Source of the DNA: Gordonia jinghuaiqii
Lineage (GTDB): Bacteria > Actinomycetota > Actinomycetes > Mycobacteriales > Mycobacteriaceae
DNA: 64,000 nucleotides
Direction: 5' to 3'
NCBI RefSeq assembly: GCF_014041935.1
Contig: NZ_CP059491.1
Location: forward strand, 1,054,001 to 1,118,000
The translations under genes were made by a program, and so were the position numbers. Positions 8,754-17,513 of the stretch are shown here, piece after piece. The stretch's first letter is position 1, and each line of letters starts with the position of its first letter. The notes below the pieces were generated by a model. That model ran no database searches, had not been told where the DNA came from, and saw only the letters and a program-made list of their open reading frames with translations.

Positions 8754-9122
8754 GTGAGTGAACCGCTGGACCCGATCGCAGACTCCGATGACGCTGCCCG
8801 GAAAGACACTGCCCGTAGAGACCCCACCCCGTCCGCGGGTGGCCGTCCGATGACTCTGGCGCTCGCCTTGTTCGCCTACACGTTTGCGAGGCTGCTCCTC
8901 GTTGTCGCGGTCGCGGCGATCATCCTTTTCGGCGGCCGCCTGGTCGGTGTCGAGGTGCCCTTCCTCGTGGCCGCCGTTTTCGGCGTCCTGATCGCGTTGC
9001 CACTCGGCATGGTGCTGTTCAAGACGTTGCGTCTGAAGGTCAACGGCGAGATCGCGGCGCTCGAGGCGAGTCGCCGTTCCAAGCACGACGACCTCCAGTC
9101 CCGCCTCCGTGGCGACAACTGA
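8754..9122 (+). CDS. DUF4229 family two-helix membrane protein
   Basis: A 122-residue protein with an acidic N-terminus, two membrane helices (LALALFAYTFARLLLVV and the segment around VPFLVAAVFGVLIALPL) and a basic/polar C-terminal tail ending near EASRRSKHDD. This layout fits DUF4229, a small actinobacterial family of unknown function. The frame extends upstream to 8586, but that stretch is low-complexity and crosses the promoter. GTG 8754 is preferred because TACGCT lies 6 nt before it. Cds1 follows after 36 nt. Confidence 0.75.
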   Translation: MSEPLDPIADSDDAARKDTARRDPTPSAGGRPMTLALALFAYTFARLLLVVAVAAIILFGGRLVGVEVPFLVAAVFGVLIALPLGMVLFKTLRLKVNGEIAALEASRRSKHDDLQSRLRGDN

Positions 9123-9158
9123 TTCCGGCGGCACGGCGATGACGTCGGCCGGGGTCCG

Positions 9159-10280
9159 ATGAGGCCGACGCGGGTCGTCGACCGGCGTGCCGACCGCGCC
9201 TGGGCGCAGAACGCCGTCCGCCTGATCGAGGCGGACGCGCGTCGCAGTGCCGACACCCACCTGCTGCGCGTCGCGCTGCCCGCCTGGTCGCGCTGGTCGG
9301 GCCCCGGTGGCGAGGAGGGCGTCGACCTGTATCTGAAGGACGAGTCCACACATCCGACGGGCTCGCTCAAGCACCGGCTCGCACGGTCGCTGTTCCTGTA
9401 CGCGCTGTGCAACGGCTGGGTGGTCTCCGGCACACCGGTCATCGAGGCGTCGTCGGGGTCGACGGCGGTCAGCGAGGCATACTTCGCCGAACTGATCGGC
9501 GTCCCGTTCATCGCGGTGATGACCAGGACCACGTCGCCGGCGAAGACCGCCCTCATCGAACGGCACGGCGGGCGTTGCCATTTCGTCGACCATCCCGGCG
9601 AGGTGTACACCGAGGCGCTTCGGTTGGAGGCCGAGCTCGGCGGACACTTCATCGACCAGTTCACGATGGCCGAACGTGCCACGGACTGGCGCGGCAACAA
9701 CAACATCGCCGAATCGATCTTCGCGCAGCTCGCCGACGAGGACCATCCGATCCCCACCTGGATCGTCGTCGGAGCGGGTACGGGTGGGACCTCGGCAACC
9801 CTCGGGAGGTACGTGCGCTATCGACGGCACGACACCTGGCTCGCGGTGGTCGACCCGGAGAACTCGGTGTTCCTGCCGGCCTATGAGACCGCCGACGGAT
9901 CACTCACCGGTGAGGTCGGGTCACGGATCGAGGGCATCGGTCGCCCGCGCGTGGAACCGTCGTTCATCAGCCAGGTCATCGACCGCATGATCGGGGTCCC
10001 CGACGAGGCGTCGATCGCGACAGCACGCCGGGTGAGTGACCTCCTCGGCCGACGAGTCGGCGGATCGACGGGCACCAACATGTGGGGCGCGTTCTCACTC
10101 GTCGCCGAGATGGTCGCCTCGCGTACCGCCGGAAGTGTCGTGACGCTGCTGTGCGATCACGGGGATCGCTACGCCACCACCTACTTCGACGACACATGGC
10201 TCGCTGCACAGTCTTTCGACCTGTCCCCGGCGCAGGATGTGCTCGACGAGTTCTTCGCGACGGGTCGCTGGACACACTGA
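9159..10280 (+). CDS. cds1: L-cysteine desulfhydrase Cds1 (PLP-dependent)
   Basis: A 373-residue PLP enzyme of the cysteine synthase fold that degrades L-cysteine to pyruvate, ammonia and H2S. Similarity to M. tuberculosis Cds1 (Rv3684) is close through the protein: [22 protein letters not shown] with the PLP region at [11 protein letters not shown], the phosphate-binding [30 protein letters not shown], and [11 protein letters not shown]. Lys in GSLKHR is the probable cofactor lysine. The protein is cytosolic. In mycobacteria the enzyme influences sulphide levels and respiration. The ATG at 9159 begins 36 nt after the DUF4229 stop. Assignment over plain cysteine synthase rests on remembered Cds1 sequence. 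Confidence 0.85.
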   Translation: MRPTRVVDRRADRAWAQNAVRLIEADARRSADTHLLRVALPAWSRWSGPGGEEGVDLYLKDESTHPTGSLKHRLARSLFLYALCNGWVVSGTPVIEASSGSTAVSEAYFAELIGVPFIAVMTRTTSPAKTALIERHGGRCHFVDHPGEVYTEALRLEAELGGHFIDQFTMAERATDWRGNNNIAESIFAQLADEDHPIPTWIVVGAGTGGTSATLGRYVRYRRHDTWLAVVDPENSVFLPAYETADGSLTGEVGSRIEGIGRPRVEPSFISQVIDRMIGVPDEASIATARRVSDLLGRRVGGSTGTNMWGAFSLVAEMVASRTAGSVVTLLCDHGDRYATTYFDDTWLAAQSFDLSPAQDVLDEFFATGRWTH

Positions 10281-10309
10281 CCCGACCCGGCCCGCAACCC
10301 CGGGTGGGC

Positions 10310-10315
10310 TACGAT
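10310..10315 (+). promoter_or_regulatory. Leaderless -10 box for ABC exporter operon
   Basis: TACGAT lies 6 nt before ATG 10322, so transcription would start at or next to the start codon. Confidence 0.55.
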
Positions 10316-10321
10316 CCGGGG

Positions 10322-11011
10322 ATGTCGGTGGAACCCCGTGGTGCGCTGGTCGAAGCGGTCGACCTGGTGCGCGAGTACCAGATGGGTGAGGAACGTGTCC
10401 GCGCCCTCGACGGCCTGAATCTCTCGATCGAGGGCGGACAGTTCGTGTCCGTGGTCGGTCCCTCCGGAGCGGGAAAGAGCACTCTGCTGCACGTCGTCGG
10501 CGCGCTCGACACGCCGACCTCGGGTCGGATCAGTATCGACGGGGTCGACCTGGGCCGACTCGACGACACCGCCGCGTCGGAGTTCCGGCGTCACCGGGTG
10601 GGCTTCGTCTTCCAGTTCTTCAACCTCGTACCGACGATGTCGGCGTGGGAGAACGTCGCGCTGCCGCGCCTGCTGGACAACCAGTCGCTGCGCAAGGCCA
10701 AACCGCGTGCCGTCGAACTGCTTGCGCGTGTGGGGCTCGCCGACCGAGTCGACCACCGGCCGTCCGAGCTGTCCGGTGGTCAGATGCAGCGTGTCGCGAT
10801 CGCGCGGTCGCTGATCATGGACCCGACCATCCTGCTCGCCGACGAGCCGACGGGAAACCTCGACTCCAAGACCGGCGAATCGGTGCTCGAGCTGCTCTCG
10901 GAGGTCGCCCACGACACCGCCGACCGGCTCGTGATGATGGTGACCCACGACCCCAAGGCCGCCGAGGTCGCCGACACCACGATCACGGTGCGCGACGGAA
11001 AGATCGCCTAG
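10322..11011 (+). CDS. ABC transporter ATP-binding protein (MacB/LolD type)
   Basis: A 229-residue ATPase of the type that drives FtsX-like permeases. Walker A is GPSGAGKST, the Q-loop region FVFQFFNLVPTMSA, signature LSGGQMQRVAIARSL, Walker B ILLADEPTGNLDS and switch His in VTHDP. The GNLDS sequence is typical of the MacB/LolD/FtsE group. The frame is open back to 10082, inside cds1. ATG 10322 with TACGAT just upstream is the better start. The permease GTG overlaps its stop by one base, so the two form one transporter. Confidence 0.92.
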   Translation: MSVEPRGALVEAVDLVREYQMGEERVRALDGLNLSIEGGQFVSVVGPSGAGKSTLLHVVGALDTPTSGRISIDGVDLGRLDDTAASEFRRHRVGFVFQFFNLVPTMSAWENVALPRLLDNQSLRKAKPRAVELLARVGLADRVDHRPSELSGGQMQRVAIARSLIMDPTILLADEPTGNLDSKTGESVLELLSEVAHDTADRLVMMVTHDPKAAEVADTTITVRDGKIA

Positions 11012-13593
11012 TGCCCGGCGATGTCCCGTCAGACCGGCGGGGGAGTGCGGAGCCTGGCCGCGTCGAAGCCCTGATCGCCGGTCTCACCCGTATCCGGTTG
11101 CTCAACCTCCGGGAGATCCGGACCCACCGCTTGCGGCTGTTCACCTCCCTCGCCGTGGTGGTCGTCTCGTCGGCGCTGCTCATCGCGGTGCTGGGGACCT
11201 ACGGTTCGACGTCGGAGTCGGTGCGCGACTTCAACAATGCCGTGTCGGGAACCGCCGACATCGAGGTCGCCGGCATCACCTCGTCCGGCGTCGACCAGTC
11301 GCTGGCCGGTGAGATCCGGCGCGATGTCGACGGCGCGAAGGCCGTCGTGCCGATGATCCGGGGATCGGTGGTCATCGACGACTCGTCGGTTCCGCTGCTC
11401 GGCTCCGATCAGCGGGTGACCCAGCTGTCGGGCGACCTGCGTGCGGCCGTTGCGCAGGAACAGTCCGGCACGATCGACGTCGACCGTCTCCGCACCGGGG
11501 TGTTCGCCGGACCCGGGCTGGGCCTGGAACGTGGCCAGAAGCTGACGGTCAGTGGCGTCGAGGTGGAAGTCCTCGAGGTCATCGACAACGAGCAGGCGGC
11601 GCGACTCAACAACGGCCGCTTCATCTTTGCCTACGTCGATCTGGCGCAGCGCCTCGTCGGACTCGAGGGCCGGCTCGATTCCATCCTGATCGTCACCGAG
11701 CCGGGGGCGGATGTCGGTGCGGTGCGTTCCGAGATCGAAGGGATCGTGGACGGCCGTGCCGTCGTGGTCGATCCGGACTTCCGGGCCAAGCAGGCCGAGG
11801 TCGCGAGTTCGGTGACCCGTGACGCCACGCTGCTGGTCTCGTTGGTGTCGCTGGTCATCGCGGCGTTCCTGGTGTTCAACACCATGAACATGGCGGTCGC
11901 CTCGCGGCGCAGATCCCTCGCCATGATCCGGGCGCTGGGGGGCAAGCGATCTCACCTCGTCGGCGACATGCTCGGCGAGGCCGCCCTGATGGGCCTCGTC
12001 GGCGGTGTCCTCGGCATCCCGCTGGGGATCCTCGCCGGGCGGGCAGTGATCAGCAGCCTGCCCGAGCCGCCGCCCGACACGGTGGGCACGGTCATCAACT
12101 ATCACCTGCCGGGGTATGCGCCGGCGGTGGCGGTGATCGCCTGCGTGCTGGCCTGTGTGGCGGCGACGACGCTCGCGGCGCGGTCGGTGTTCTCGGTGTC
12201 GCCGGTGGAGGCGATGGCGCCGGTCGAGGTGTCCGACTCGGCTGCCCGCCGGGGTCCCGCGGTGGTCGTCGCCGGGGTGGTGGGTGTCGCCGGAGTGATC
12301 GCGGCCTGGGTCATCGTGTCCACCGTCCCGGGGCGGCCGGCCATCCTCGCCGGGGTCTTCTACCTGGTCGGTGCGCTGCTGGTCTGCTTCGCGGTGTCGA
12401 AGCCGTTGTCGTGGGCGGTGGTTCGGGTCGCACGCTGGTTCGCCGGACCCGGCCGGCTGGCGTCGGTGAACACCGAGCGGGCGCCGCGACGTGCCTGGGC
12501 GACGCTCATGACGGTCGCGGTGGCGATCGCGGTGGGCATCGGAACCTCGGGTGCGTTGGACAACCTGGTGTCGTCGATGTCGAAATCGCTCGACGGTCTG
12601 GGCGACCCTGACTTCTATGTGTCCTCGTCGTCGGCGGCGGGTCTTCCGCTGGGGCCGATCCTGCCGGCGTCGCTGGCCGGGGAGGTCGCGGCGGTGCCGG
12701 GCGTGACCGAGGTCGTCGGCGGCCAGTGGGCTGCGGTCAACATCGGTGAGAGCAAGGCGAACGTACAGGGCCTGGAGCCCGATTCGCGGGCCCCGTTCAT
12801 GCGCAAGGCATCTCCCGAGGCGGTGGCGCAGGTTCTGGCCGGCGACGGCATCCTGCTGTCGAATGTGCTTGCGCGCGTTCTCGATGTGACGTCGGGGGAC
12901 ACGGTGGAACTCGCCACGCCGAGTGGGCCGCGGCAGGCCGTGGTGCGCGACACCGTCGACTATGTGTCGCTGGACTCGGGGGTCGCGGCGATGTCGCAGG
13001 AGCTGCTGGGGGAGTGGTACGACCGTGCCGGTGACACCTATCTGCAGGTCATCACTGCGCCGGGTGCCGATCCGGAACAGATTCAGCGGCAGCTGGAATT
13101 GCTGGTCGCCGACATCCAGACCACCGGAAACAAGCCGATCAGTGTCTACAGTGGCGCCGAGGCTTTGAAGGCGACGCAGGCAACGGTGCAACAGGCGGGC
13201 GCCTTCGCGGTGGCGATCCAATGGATCGTCGCGGGTGCGGCGGCGATCGCGTTGCTGAACACGTTGCTGCTGTCGGTTCTCGAACGACGCCGCGAGCTCG
13301 GCGTCCTGCGTGCGATGGGTGCGTCACGGAAGTTCATCTCGCGCATGGTCCTCGCGGAGGCGGGTGCGGTGGCGCTGGTCGGCTCGGTGCTGGGAGCCGT
13401 GCTGGGCACCCTGATGCATCTGCTCAGCAATGAGATCCTCAGCATCACAACCTCGTTGACGGTGATCTACTCACCGCGACCATCGGCATTGCTGTTCATC
13501 GGCATCGCGGTGGCATTGTGCCTCATCGGCGCATTCGTGCCGGCCGTCCGTGCGGCGCGGATGAACATCAGCGAATCGATCCAGAACGAGTGA
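11011..13593 (+). CDS. ABC transporter permease with two FtsX-like domains
   Basis: An 860-residue membrane protein with duplicated FtsX domains: a first helix near residues 35-55, a large extracytoplasmic region, three helices around 270-400, then a second set including helices near 485-530 and a final three-helix FtsX block at 730-850. Such permeases usually export lipids, lipoproteins or peptides, or act as mechanotransmitters. The substrate is unknown. The longer frame from 10645 overlaps the ATPase gene and is not coding there. GTG 11011 shares its G with the ATPase stop TAG. MASRRRSLAMIRALGG-like loops, typical of FtsX coupling helices, occur before the second core. Confidence 0.88.
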   Translation: MPGDVPSDRRGSAEPGRVEALIAGLTRIRLLNLREIRTHRLRLFTSLAVVVVSSALLIAVLGTYGSTSESVRDFNNAVSGTADIEVAGITSSGVDQSLAGEIRRDVDGAKAVVPMIRGSVVIDDSSVPLLGSDQRVTQLSGDLRAAVAQEQSGTIDVDRLRTGVFAGPGLGLERGQKLTVSGVEVEVLEVIDNEQAARLNNGRFIFAYVDLAQRLVGLEGRLDSILIVTEPGADVGAVRSEIEGIVDGRAVVVDPDFRAKQAEVASSVTRDATLLVSLVSLVIAAFLVFNTMNMAVASRRRSLAMIRALGGKRSHLVGDMLGEAALMGLVGGVLGIPLGILAGRAVISSLPEPPPDTVGTVINYHLPGYAPAVAVIACVLACVAATTLAARSVFSVSPVEAMAPVEVSDSAARRGPAVVVAGVVGVAGVIAAWVIVSTVPGRPAILAGVFYLVGALLVCFAVSKPLSWAVVRVARWFAGPGRLASVNTERAPRRAWATLMTVAVAIAVGIGTSGALDNLVSSMSKSLDGLGDPDFYVSSSSAAGLPLGPILPASLAGEVAAVPGVTEVVGGQWAAVNIGESKANVQGLEPDSRAPFMRKASPEAVAQVLAGDGILLSNVLARVLDVTSGDTVELATPSGPRQAVVRDTVDYVSLDSGVAAMSQELLGEWYDRAGDTYLQVITAPGADPEQIQRQLELLVADIQTTGNKPISVYSGAEALKATQATVQQAGAFAVAIQWIVAGAAAIALLNTLLLSVLERRRELGVLRAMGASRKFISRMVLAEAGAVALVGSVLGAVLGTLMHLLSNEILSITTSLTVIYSPRPSALLFIGIAVALCLIGAFVPAVRAARMNISESIQNE

Positions 13594-13667
13594 CGTGGGT
13601 GAGCGTGCTCTCCGGCTGCCGTGAGCTCGCCCGATCTGCTGGTTGAATCTGCCCGTTCCCCGCGGGA

Positions 13668-13711
13668 TCGTGTTGCTTTCGTGCCCGGCTGCCGGGGGAA
13701 GCGCAACACGA
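13668..13711 (+). terminator. Hairpin after ABC permease gene
   Basis: Perfect 9-bp arms TCGTGTTGC (13668-13676) and GCAACACGA (13703-13711) enclose a smaller CCCGG-CTG-CCGGG hairpin. It lies 75 nt after the permease stop and 50 nt before the next promoter, which suits a terminator or insulator. Confidence 0.5.
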
Positions 13712-13746
13712 CTGCGGCATGTCCGGCGCGGACCTCGTGGGTGAGG

Positions 13747-13798
13747 GCTGTCAATAAATGTTGACAGCGCCATGATGTCAACATAACCTGACATCATG
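13747..13798. promoter_or_regulatory. Two palindromic operators over the HTH-Clp promoter
   Basis: Operator 1 has perfect 8-bp arms GCTGTCAA (13747-13754) and TTGACAGC (13761-13768) and overlaps the -35 box. Operator 2 has perfect 10-bp arms CATGATGTCA (13771-13780) and TGACATCATG (13789-13798), covering the -10 region and the start codon. All four half-sites share TGTCA/TGACA. Repression by the HTH protein encoded immediately downstream is the simplest reading, but it is inferred. Confidence 0.7.
13761..13789 (+). promoter_or_regulatory. Consensus-like promoter of the HTH-Clp operon
   Basis: TTGACA (13761-13766), a 17-bp spacer and TAACCT (13784-13789) form the best housekeeping-type promoter in the window. 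ATG 13796 follows after 6 nt, so the transcript should be leaderless. Confidence 0.8.
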
Positions 13799-14077
13799 CA
13801 CGACGACCAGAGCACCGACACCGCACACGACGCACAGAGCGCCGACCTGGCAGGGGACGCTGCGAGCAGCGATCCCGCCCGAGGGCTGGCTGCGGTCCGT
13901 GCGCTGCGCACCTTGGCCGACCGGCTCGAAGACGTGCAGGTGGCCAACGCCCGGGCCAACGGGTGGAGCTGGCAGGCGATCGCGGAAGTGCTGCAGATCA
14001 GCCGCCAGGCCGTGCATCAGAAGCACTCACAACGTGAGGCCCGCGCAAGTGGGCCAGAAGGAGACACAGATGTTTGA
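13796..14077 (+). CDS. Small helix-turn-helix regulator paired with Clp-N gene
   Basis: A 93-residue protein with a disordered acidic N-terminus (residues 1-28), a helix (30-55), then an HTH at about 57-77 with WSWQAIAEVLQ and SRQAVHQKH. Such short HTH proteins often precede Clp N-domain genes in actinobacteria. Its promoter carries two palindromes, so autoregulation is likely. The stop at 14075-14077 overlaps the ATG of the next gene at 14070 by 8 nt. The ligand or stress sensed is unknown. Confidence 0.82.
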   Translation: MHDDQSTDTAHDAQSADLAGDAASSDPARGLAAVRALRTLADRLEDVQVANARANGWSWQAIAEVLQISRQAVHQKHSQREARASGPEGDTDV

Positions 14078-14954
14078 GCGAATCAGTCGCGATGACAAGA
14101 TGCTGCTGGCTTTCGCCACGCAGGAGGCCGGCGACCTGGGTCACCGGCAGCTGGGCAACGACCACCTGATCCTGGGCATGCTCTGCAACGCACGGAGTCC
14201 GCTGTTCGATTTCCTTGCCGACCGGGGACTGACCCTCGCATCGGCCAGGGAAGTGGTGCGTGCGTACCACGCCGACCACGCCGACCCGGCCGATGGCGAA
14301 TCGTCCTCCGACGACGAGTCGGCCACGCAGCGATACGAAGAAGATCGAGAAGCGTTGCGCAGCATCGGTATCGATCTGGACAAGGTCCGCGAGGCCGTGC
14401 GTGGCCGCTTCGGTGAGGACCTCTCCGAGGGCTGGGGCGAGCGCCGCGAGCGGGGTCCCAGGGGACGAGGAGAGGGTCGCAGAGGAGAAGGTCGCAGGGG
14501 TCACGGCCGGCGCCACGGGCATGGGCATGGACCGCACCGTGGACGAGGATCGCGCCCCGACTGCGACCCCGCCGTTCTCGGTGCCGGCCCCTGGGGCCCA
14601 GGCGGTTTCGGGCCGGGCGGTTTCGGGCCGGGCGGTTTCGGGCCAGGTGGTTTCGGGCCCGGCGGTCCGTTTCCCGGTGAGGGCGGTCCGTGGGAGCCCG
14701 GCCGTGGACGTCGGGGACCGCGGGGTCGCGGGTCGCGTCCACGTTTCTCGTCCGACACCCGAGCAGCGTTCGGCAGGGCGATGGAGATCGCCCGCGAACG
14801 CGGTGACCGTCAGTTGCGCGCCGAGTACCTCTTGCTCGGGATCATCGACACCGCCGACGACGCGTCGCGCACCCTGATCGAATCGGCCACGACCGCCGAC
14901 GATCTCCGCGCCGCAGTCTGGGCCGACCTGCCCGAGGTCGACGCCGGGGTCTGA
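14070..14954 (+). CDS. Clp N-domain protein without AAA+ module
   Basis: A 294-residue protein with Clp N-terminal repeat sequence at both ends and no ATPase domain. The first half (residues 1-65) has FERISRDDKMLLAFATQEA and LGNDHLILGML. The second (about 230-285) has RAAFGRAMEIARERGDRQ and LRAEYLLLGIID. About 150 residues of Arg/Gly/His/Pro-rich disorder separate them, including four GGFGP repeats encoded by 15-bp units. Mycobacterial ClpC2 is a comparable ATPase-less Clp-N protein. Capture of aggregated or modified substrates, or an adaptor role for ClpC1P, is inferred. An AGAAGGAG Shine-Dalgarno precedes ATG 14070 by 6 nt. Confidence 0.82.
   Translation: MFERISRDDKMLLAFATQEAGDLGHRQLGNDHLILGMLCNARSPLFDFLADRGLTLASAREVVRAYHADHADPADGESSSDDESATQRYEEDREALRSIGIDLDKVREAVRGRFGEDLSEGWGERRERGPRGRGEGRRGEGRRGHGRRHGHGHGPHRGRGSRPDCDPAVLGAGPWGPGGFGPGGFGPGGFGPGGFGPGGPFPGEGGPWEPGRGRRGPRGRGSRPRFSSDTRAAFGRAMEIARERGDRQLRAEYLLLGIIDTADDASRTLIESATTADDLRAAVWADLPEVDAGV
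14601..14660 (+). repeat. 15-bp coding repeat in Clp-N linker
   Basis: Four near-identical 15-bp units (GGCGGTTTCGGGCCG type) encode GGFGP repeats in the disordered linker of the Clp N-domain protein. Confidence 0.9.
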
Positions 14955-14986
14955 TCGGCCGGGGTCTGATCGTCAGAACCGATCAG
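14951..14986. terminator. Bidirectional hairpin between Clp-N gene and menA
   Basis: Outer arms CTGATCGG (14951-14958) and CCGATCAG (14979-14986) enclose an inner TCTGA-TCG-TCAGA hairpin (14965-14977). The structure overlaps the Clp-N stop codon and sits between convergent genes. Confidence 0.55.
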
Positions 14987-15002
14987 GCACCTGCGTCGTG
15001 AC

Positions 15003-15875
15003 TCAGGGCAGGACGAGCCCGACCGCCGTGAGTACCGCCCACGCCAGCATCGCTTGTCCGGCGGCACCCAGCGACGGGATCAGCGCGGGCCCGACGGCGC
15101 CGCTGCGCACAGGGCGGTACGCGATCCACATCAGCGGTGCGGCAAGCAGTCCGAGCAGCGCCCACGGGGTCGCGATCACGAGCACGATGCTCACGACGAG
15201 GGGTGCGGCGACCAAAGCGGCGAACAACAGACGAGTGCGCTTGTCGCCCAGGCGGACCGCGAGGGTGATCTTGCCGGATTCGGTGTCGCTGGGGATGTCG
15301 CGCAGATTGTTGACCACCAGCACCGCCGTCGAGATGGCGCCGACACCGATCGCGCACACCAGCCCGATCCAGTCGACCCGACCGCTCACCACGAACTGGG
15401 TGCCCATCACCGCGACCAGGCCGAAGAACGTGAACACCGCGATCTCACCGAGGCCGATGTAGCCGTACGGTCGCTTGCCGCCGGTGTAGAACCAGGCGCC
15501 CGCGATGCAGACGGCGCCGACGACGATCAGCCACCACGCGGTCGTGATCGCGAGGGCGAGTCCGCAGACCGCGCCGATCCCGAAGCACAGGAAGGCGGCC
15601 CGTTTGACCGCGTCCGGTGTCGCTGCCCGCGAGCCGACGAGCCGCATCGGGCCGACGCGGTCGTCGTCGGTGCCGCGCACGCCGTCGGAGTAGTCGTTGG
15701 CGAAGTTCACCCCGATGATCAGGGCGACCGCGACGAGTAGCGCGAGAACGGCCTTCCACCAGGTGACGTCACCGAGTTCGCGCACCGCGCCGACACCGAC
15801 CACCACCGGGGCGATCGCGTTGGGCAGGGTGCGGGGACGTGCGCCTTCGATCCACTGCTTCGGGGTTGCCACCAC
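15003..15875 (-). CDS. menA: 1,4-dihydroxy-2-naphthoate polyprenyltransferase
   Basis: MenA (290 residues) attaches the polyprenyl chain to 1,4-dihydroxy-2-naphthoate in the membrane, giving demethylmenaquinone. The first Asp-rich Mg-diphosphate site is [11 protein letters not shown] at residues 60-70. The second motif reads [14 protein letters not shown], followed by TLAVRLG. About eight membrane helices are visible. The start is GTG 15875. menE lies 81 nt upstream on the same strand, so the two are probably co-transcribed. It corresponds to Rv0534c. Confidence 0.95.
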   Translation of the reverse strand: MVATPKQWIEGARPRTLPNAIAPVVVGVGAVRELGDVTWWKAVLALLVAVALIIGVNFANDYSDGVRGTDDDRVGPMRLVGSRAATPDAVKRAAFLCFGIGAVCGLALAITTAWWLIVVGAVCIAGAWFYTGGKRPYGYIGLGEIAVFTFFGLVAVMGTQFVVSGRVDWIGLVCAIGVGAISTAVLVVNNLRDIPSDTESGKITLAVRLGDKRTRLLFAALVAAPLVVSIVLVIATPWALLGLLAAPLMWIAYRPVRSGAVGPALIPSLGAAGQAMLAWAVLTAVGLVLP

Positions 15876-15956
15876 GCCATGGTTTCACGAGGGACGGTCG
15901 GCGCCGATGCCGAGTGGCCTCTCGGATCGTCGCCACCGCGACGTGGGGCCTGGCCC

Positions 15957-17093
15957 TCACGAACCGAATCGGGCCCGCAGTGCGCGACGATCGACCTTTC
16001 CCGGGCCACGACGGGGGAGTTCGTCGAGTTCGATGACCTCCCGTGGTGCGGCGTAGCGATCGAGGCGTTCGGCCACCGCGTCGTGAATCCGCTTCGGATC
16101 CAGACGTTCCCCGGCGCGGACCACGACGAACGCCACCACCTTCTCGCCCAGCCGGTCGTCCGGCAGACCGACGACGGCGCAGTCGCTCACGGCCGGATCG
16201 TCGAGGATCACGGCCTCGACCACCTGCGGCACGATGGTCAGCCCGCCGGTGGAGATCGCCTCGTCGGCCCGGCCCACGATGGTCAGCACGCCGTTCTCGT
16301 CGACGGAGCCGAGGTCGTCGGTGCGGAACCGGCCGGGTTCGGCGAAGGCGGGATGGCCGGGCAGATACCGGTATCCGTGCGCGACGACCGGACCGCCGAG
16401 CACGACGCGGCCCACACCGTCGGGCCCGGCGTCGACGATGTGCACCTCGACGCCCTCGAGTGGGAGGCCGTCGTAGACGCAGCCGCCCGCGGTCTCGCTC
16501 ATGCCGTAGGTCGCGACGATCGGCAACCCCTCCGCCAGCGCGCGGTCCCGCAGCGGTTTCGGCGTGGCGGCACCGCCGACGAGAATCGCGTCGAATCCGC
16601 GTGAGGCGGCGGTCGCGGCCGGATGTTCGAGGACCTTGATCAGTTCGGTCGGTACGAACGAGGTGTACCGCCGCGGTGCGTCGAACTCCTCGACGGCACG
16701 CACGTACGACTCGAGATCGAATCCGGCGCGCATGTCGAGGACGGCGGGGGTGTGACCGGCGGCGACTGCGCGGAGCAGAACCTGCAGGCCGGCGATGTGA
16801 TGGGGTGCCAGCGCGAGCAGCCAGTTGCCCGGGCCGCCGAGTCGGCGGGCGGTCGCCCGCGCCGAGGCGGCCAGGGTCGCAGGCGAATGCTGCGCGCCCT
16901 TGGGTGTTCCGGTGGACCCGGAGGTCGAGATCACCAGCGAGAAGGCGTCGTCGATGGGCTCGTCGGCGCCGAGTGCCGTCCCCAGTTCGGTGGCCGCACG
17001 TACGTCGGCGGGAACGGGAAGGACCGTCGTCGAGCCGTCCAGGATTGCCGCGAGGTCGTCGAGGCGTCCGAGGACGTCGGGCGTCGACGGCAT
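15957..17093 (-). CDS. menE: o-Succinylbenzoate-CoA ligase
   Basis: MenE (378 residues) activates o-succinylbenzoate to its CoA thioester, using ATP. The adenylation signature is TSGSTGTPKG at residues 57-66. Further on are MSETAGGCVYDG (the A5-like region), FRTDDLG with the ATP-ribose Asp, and the C-terminal catalytic Lys in GPGKVDRRAL. It is shorter than typical acyl-CoA ligases, as is usual for actinobacterial MenE. DUF3349 lies upstream and menA downstream on the same strand, as in M. tuberculosis around Rv0542c. Confidence 0.94.
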   Translation of the reverse strand: MPSTPDVLGRLDDLAAILDGSTTVLPVPADVRAATELGTALGADEPIDDAFSLVISTSGSTGTPKGAQHSPATLAASARATARRLGGPGNWLLALAPHHIAGLQVLLRAVAAGHTPAVLDMRAGFDLESYVRAVEEFDAPRRYTSFVPTELIKVLEHPAATAASRGFDAILVGGAATPKPLRDRALAEGLPIVATYGMSETAGGCVYDGLPLEGVEVHIVDAGPDGVGRVVLGGPVVAHGYRYLPGHPAFAEPGRFRTDDLGSVDENGVLTIVGRADEAISTGGLTIVPQVVEAVILDDPAVSDCAVVGLPDDRLGEKVVAFVVVRAGERLDPKRIHDAVAERLDRYAAPREVIELDELPRRGPGKVDRRALRARFGS

Positions 17094-17113
17094 CTCCAGG
17101 GGCCGCAGAACTC

Positions 17114-17425
17114 TCAGGACGGGGCCTCGTTGCCGAACGGCCAGCCCGAACCCTCGAGGTGCGCCCTGACCCGGGCGATGTCGTCCTCGTGCGGCAACTC
17201 ATGGGTGTAGCGCGTGATCTTCACTCCCGCGTCGACCTTCGAGATCGGCTCGGGTGGCGGCGGTGACTCCTGGATGAGCTCCGAGGACACCTGGACGACC
17301 TCGTCCTCGCTCAGCTGCCGGCGCAGCAGCGCGACGAGCGGGATGTAGTCACCCTGCGGGACGCCGTCGGGGTAACCGTCGCGCAACCATTCCACGACCC
17401 TCGTGAGGAACTGTGGGCGGTCCAC
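17114..17425 (-). CDS. DUF3349 family protein
   Basis: A 103-residue protein of the DUF3349 family, like Rv0543c, with FLTRVVEWLRDGYPDGVP, then LSEDEVVQVSSEL, and finally KITRYTHELPHEDD with VRAHLEGSGWPFG. The function is unknown. I chose GTG 17425 because GGAG lies 9 nt upstream and the product aligns with the family from its first residues. The longer frame from GTG 17455 adds ten residues without a ribosome binding site. It ends 20 nt before menE on the same strand. Confidence 0.82.
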   Translation of the reverse strand: MDRPQFLTRVVEWLRDGYPDGVPQGDYIPLVALLRRQLSEDEVVQVSSELIQESPPPPEPISKVDAGVKITRYTHELPHEDDIARVRAHLEGSGWPFGNEAPS

Positions 17426-17513
17426 GGGCGGATCTCCGTTCTTCGGTGAGCGCACGTCTCCGACAACTGCCGGAACGGTGTGCGTTGGGCGGCCTTCGGC
17501 AGTGACGACGATG

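Noticed and set aside
10082..10321. N-terminal extension of the ABC ATPase from 10082
   Set aside because: Lies inside cds1 and lacks ATPase features; ATG 10322 has a promoter-like TACGAT just upstream.
10645..11010. N-terminal extension of the FtsX permease from 10645
   Set aside because: Overlaps the intact ATPase gene in another frame; GTG 11011 at the ATPase stop fits a coupled start.
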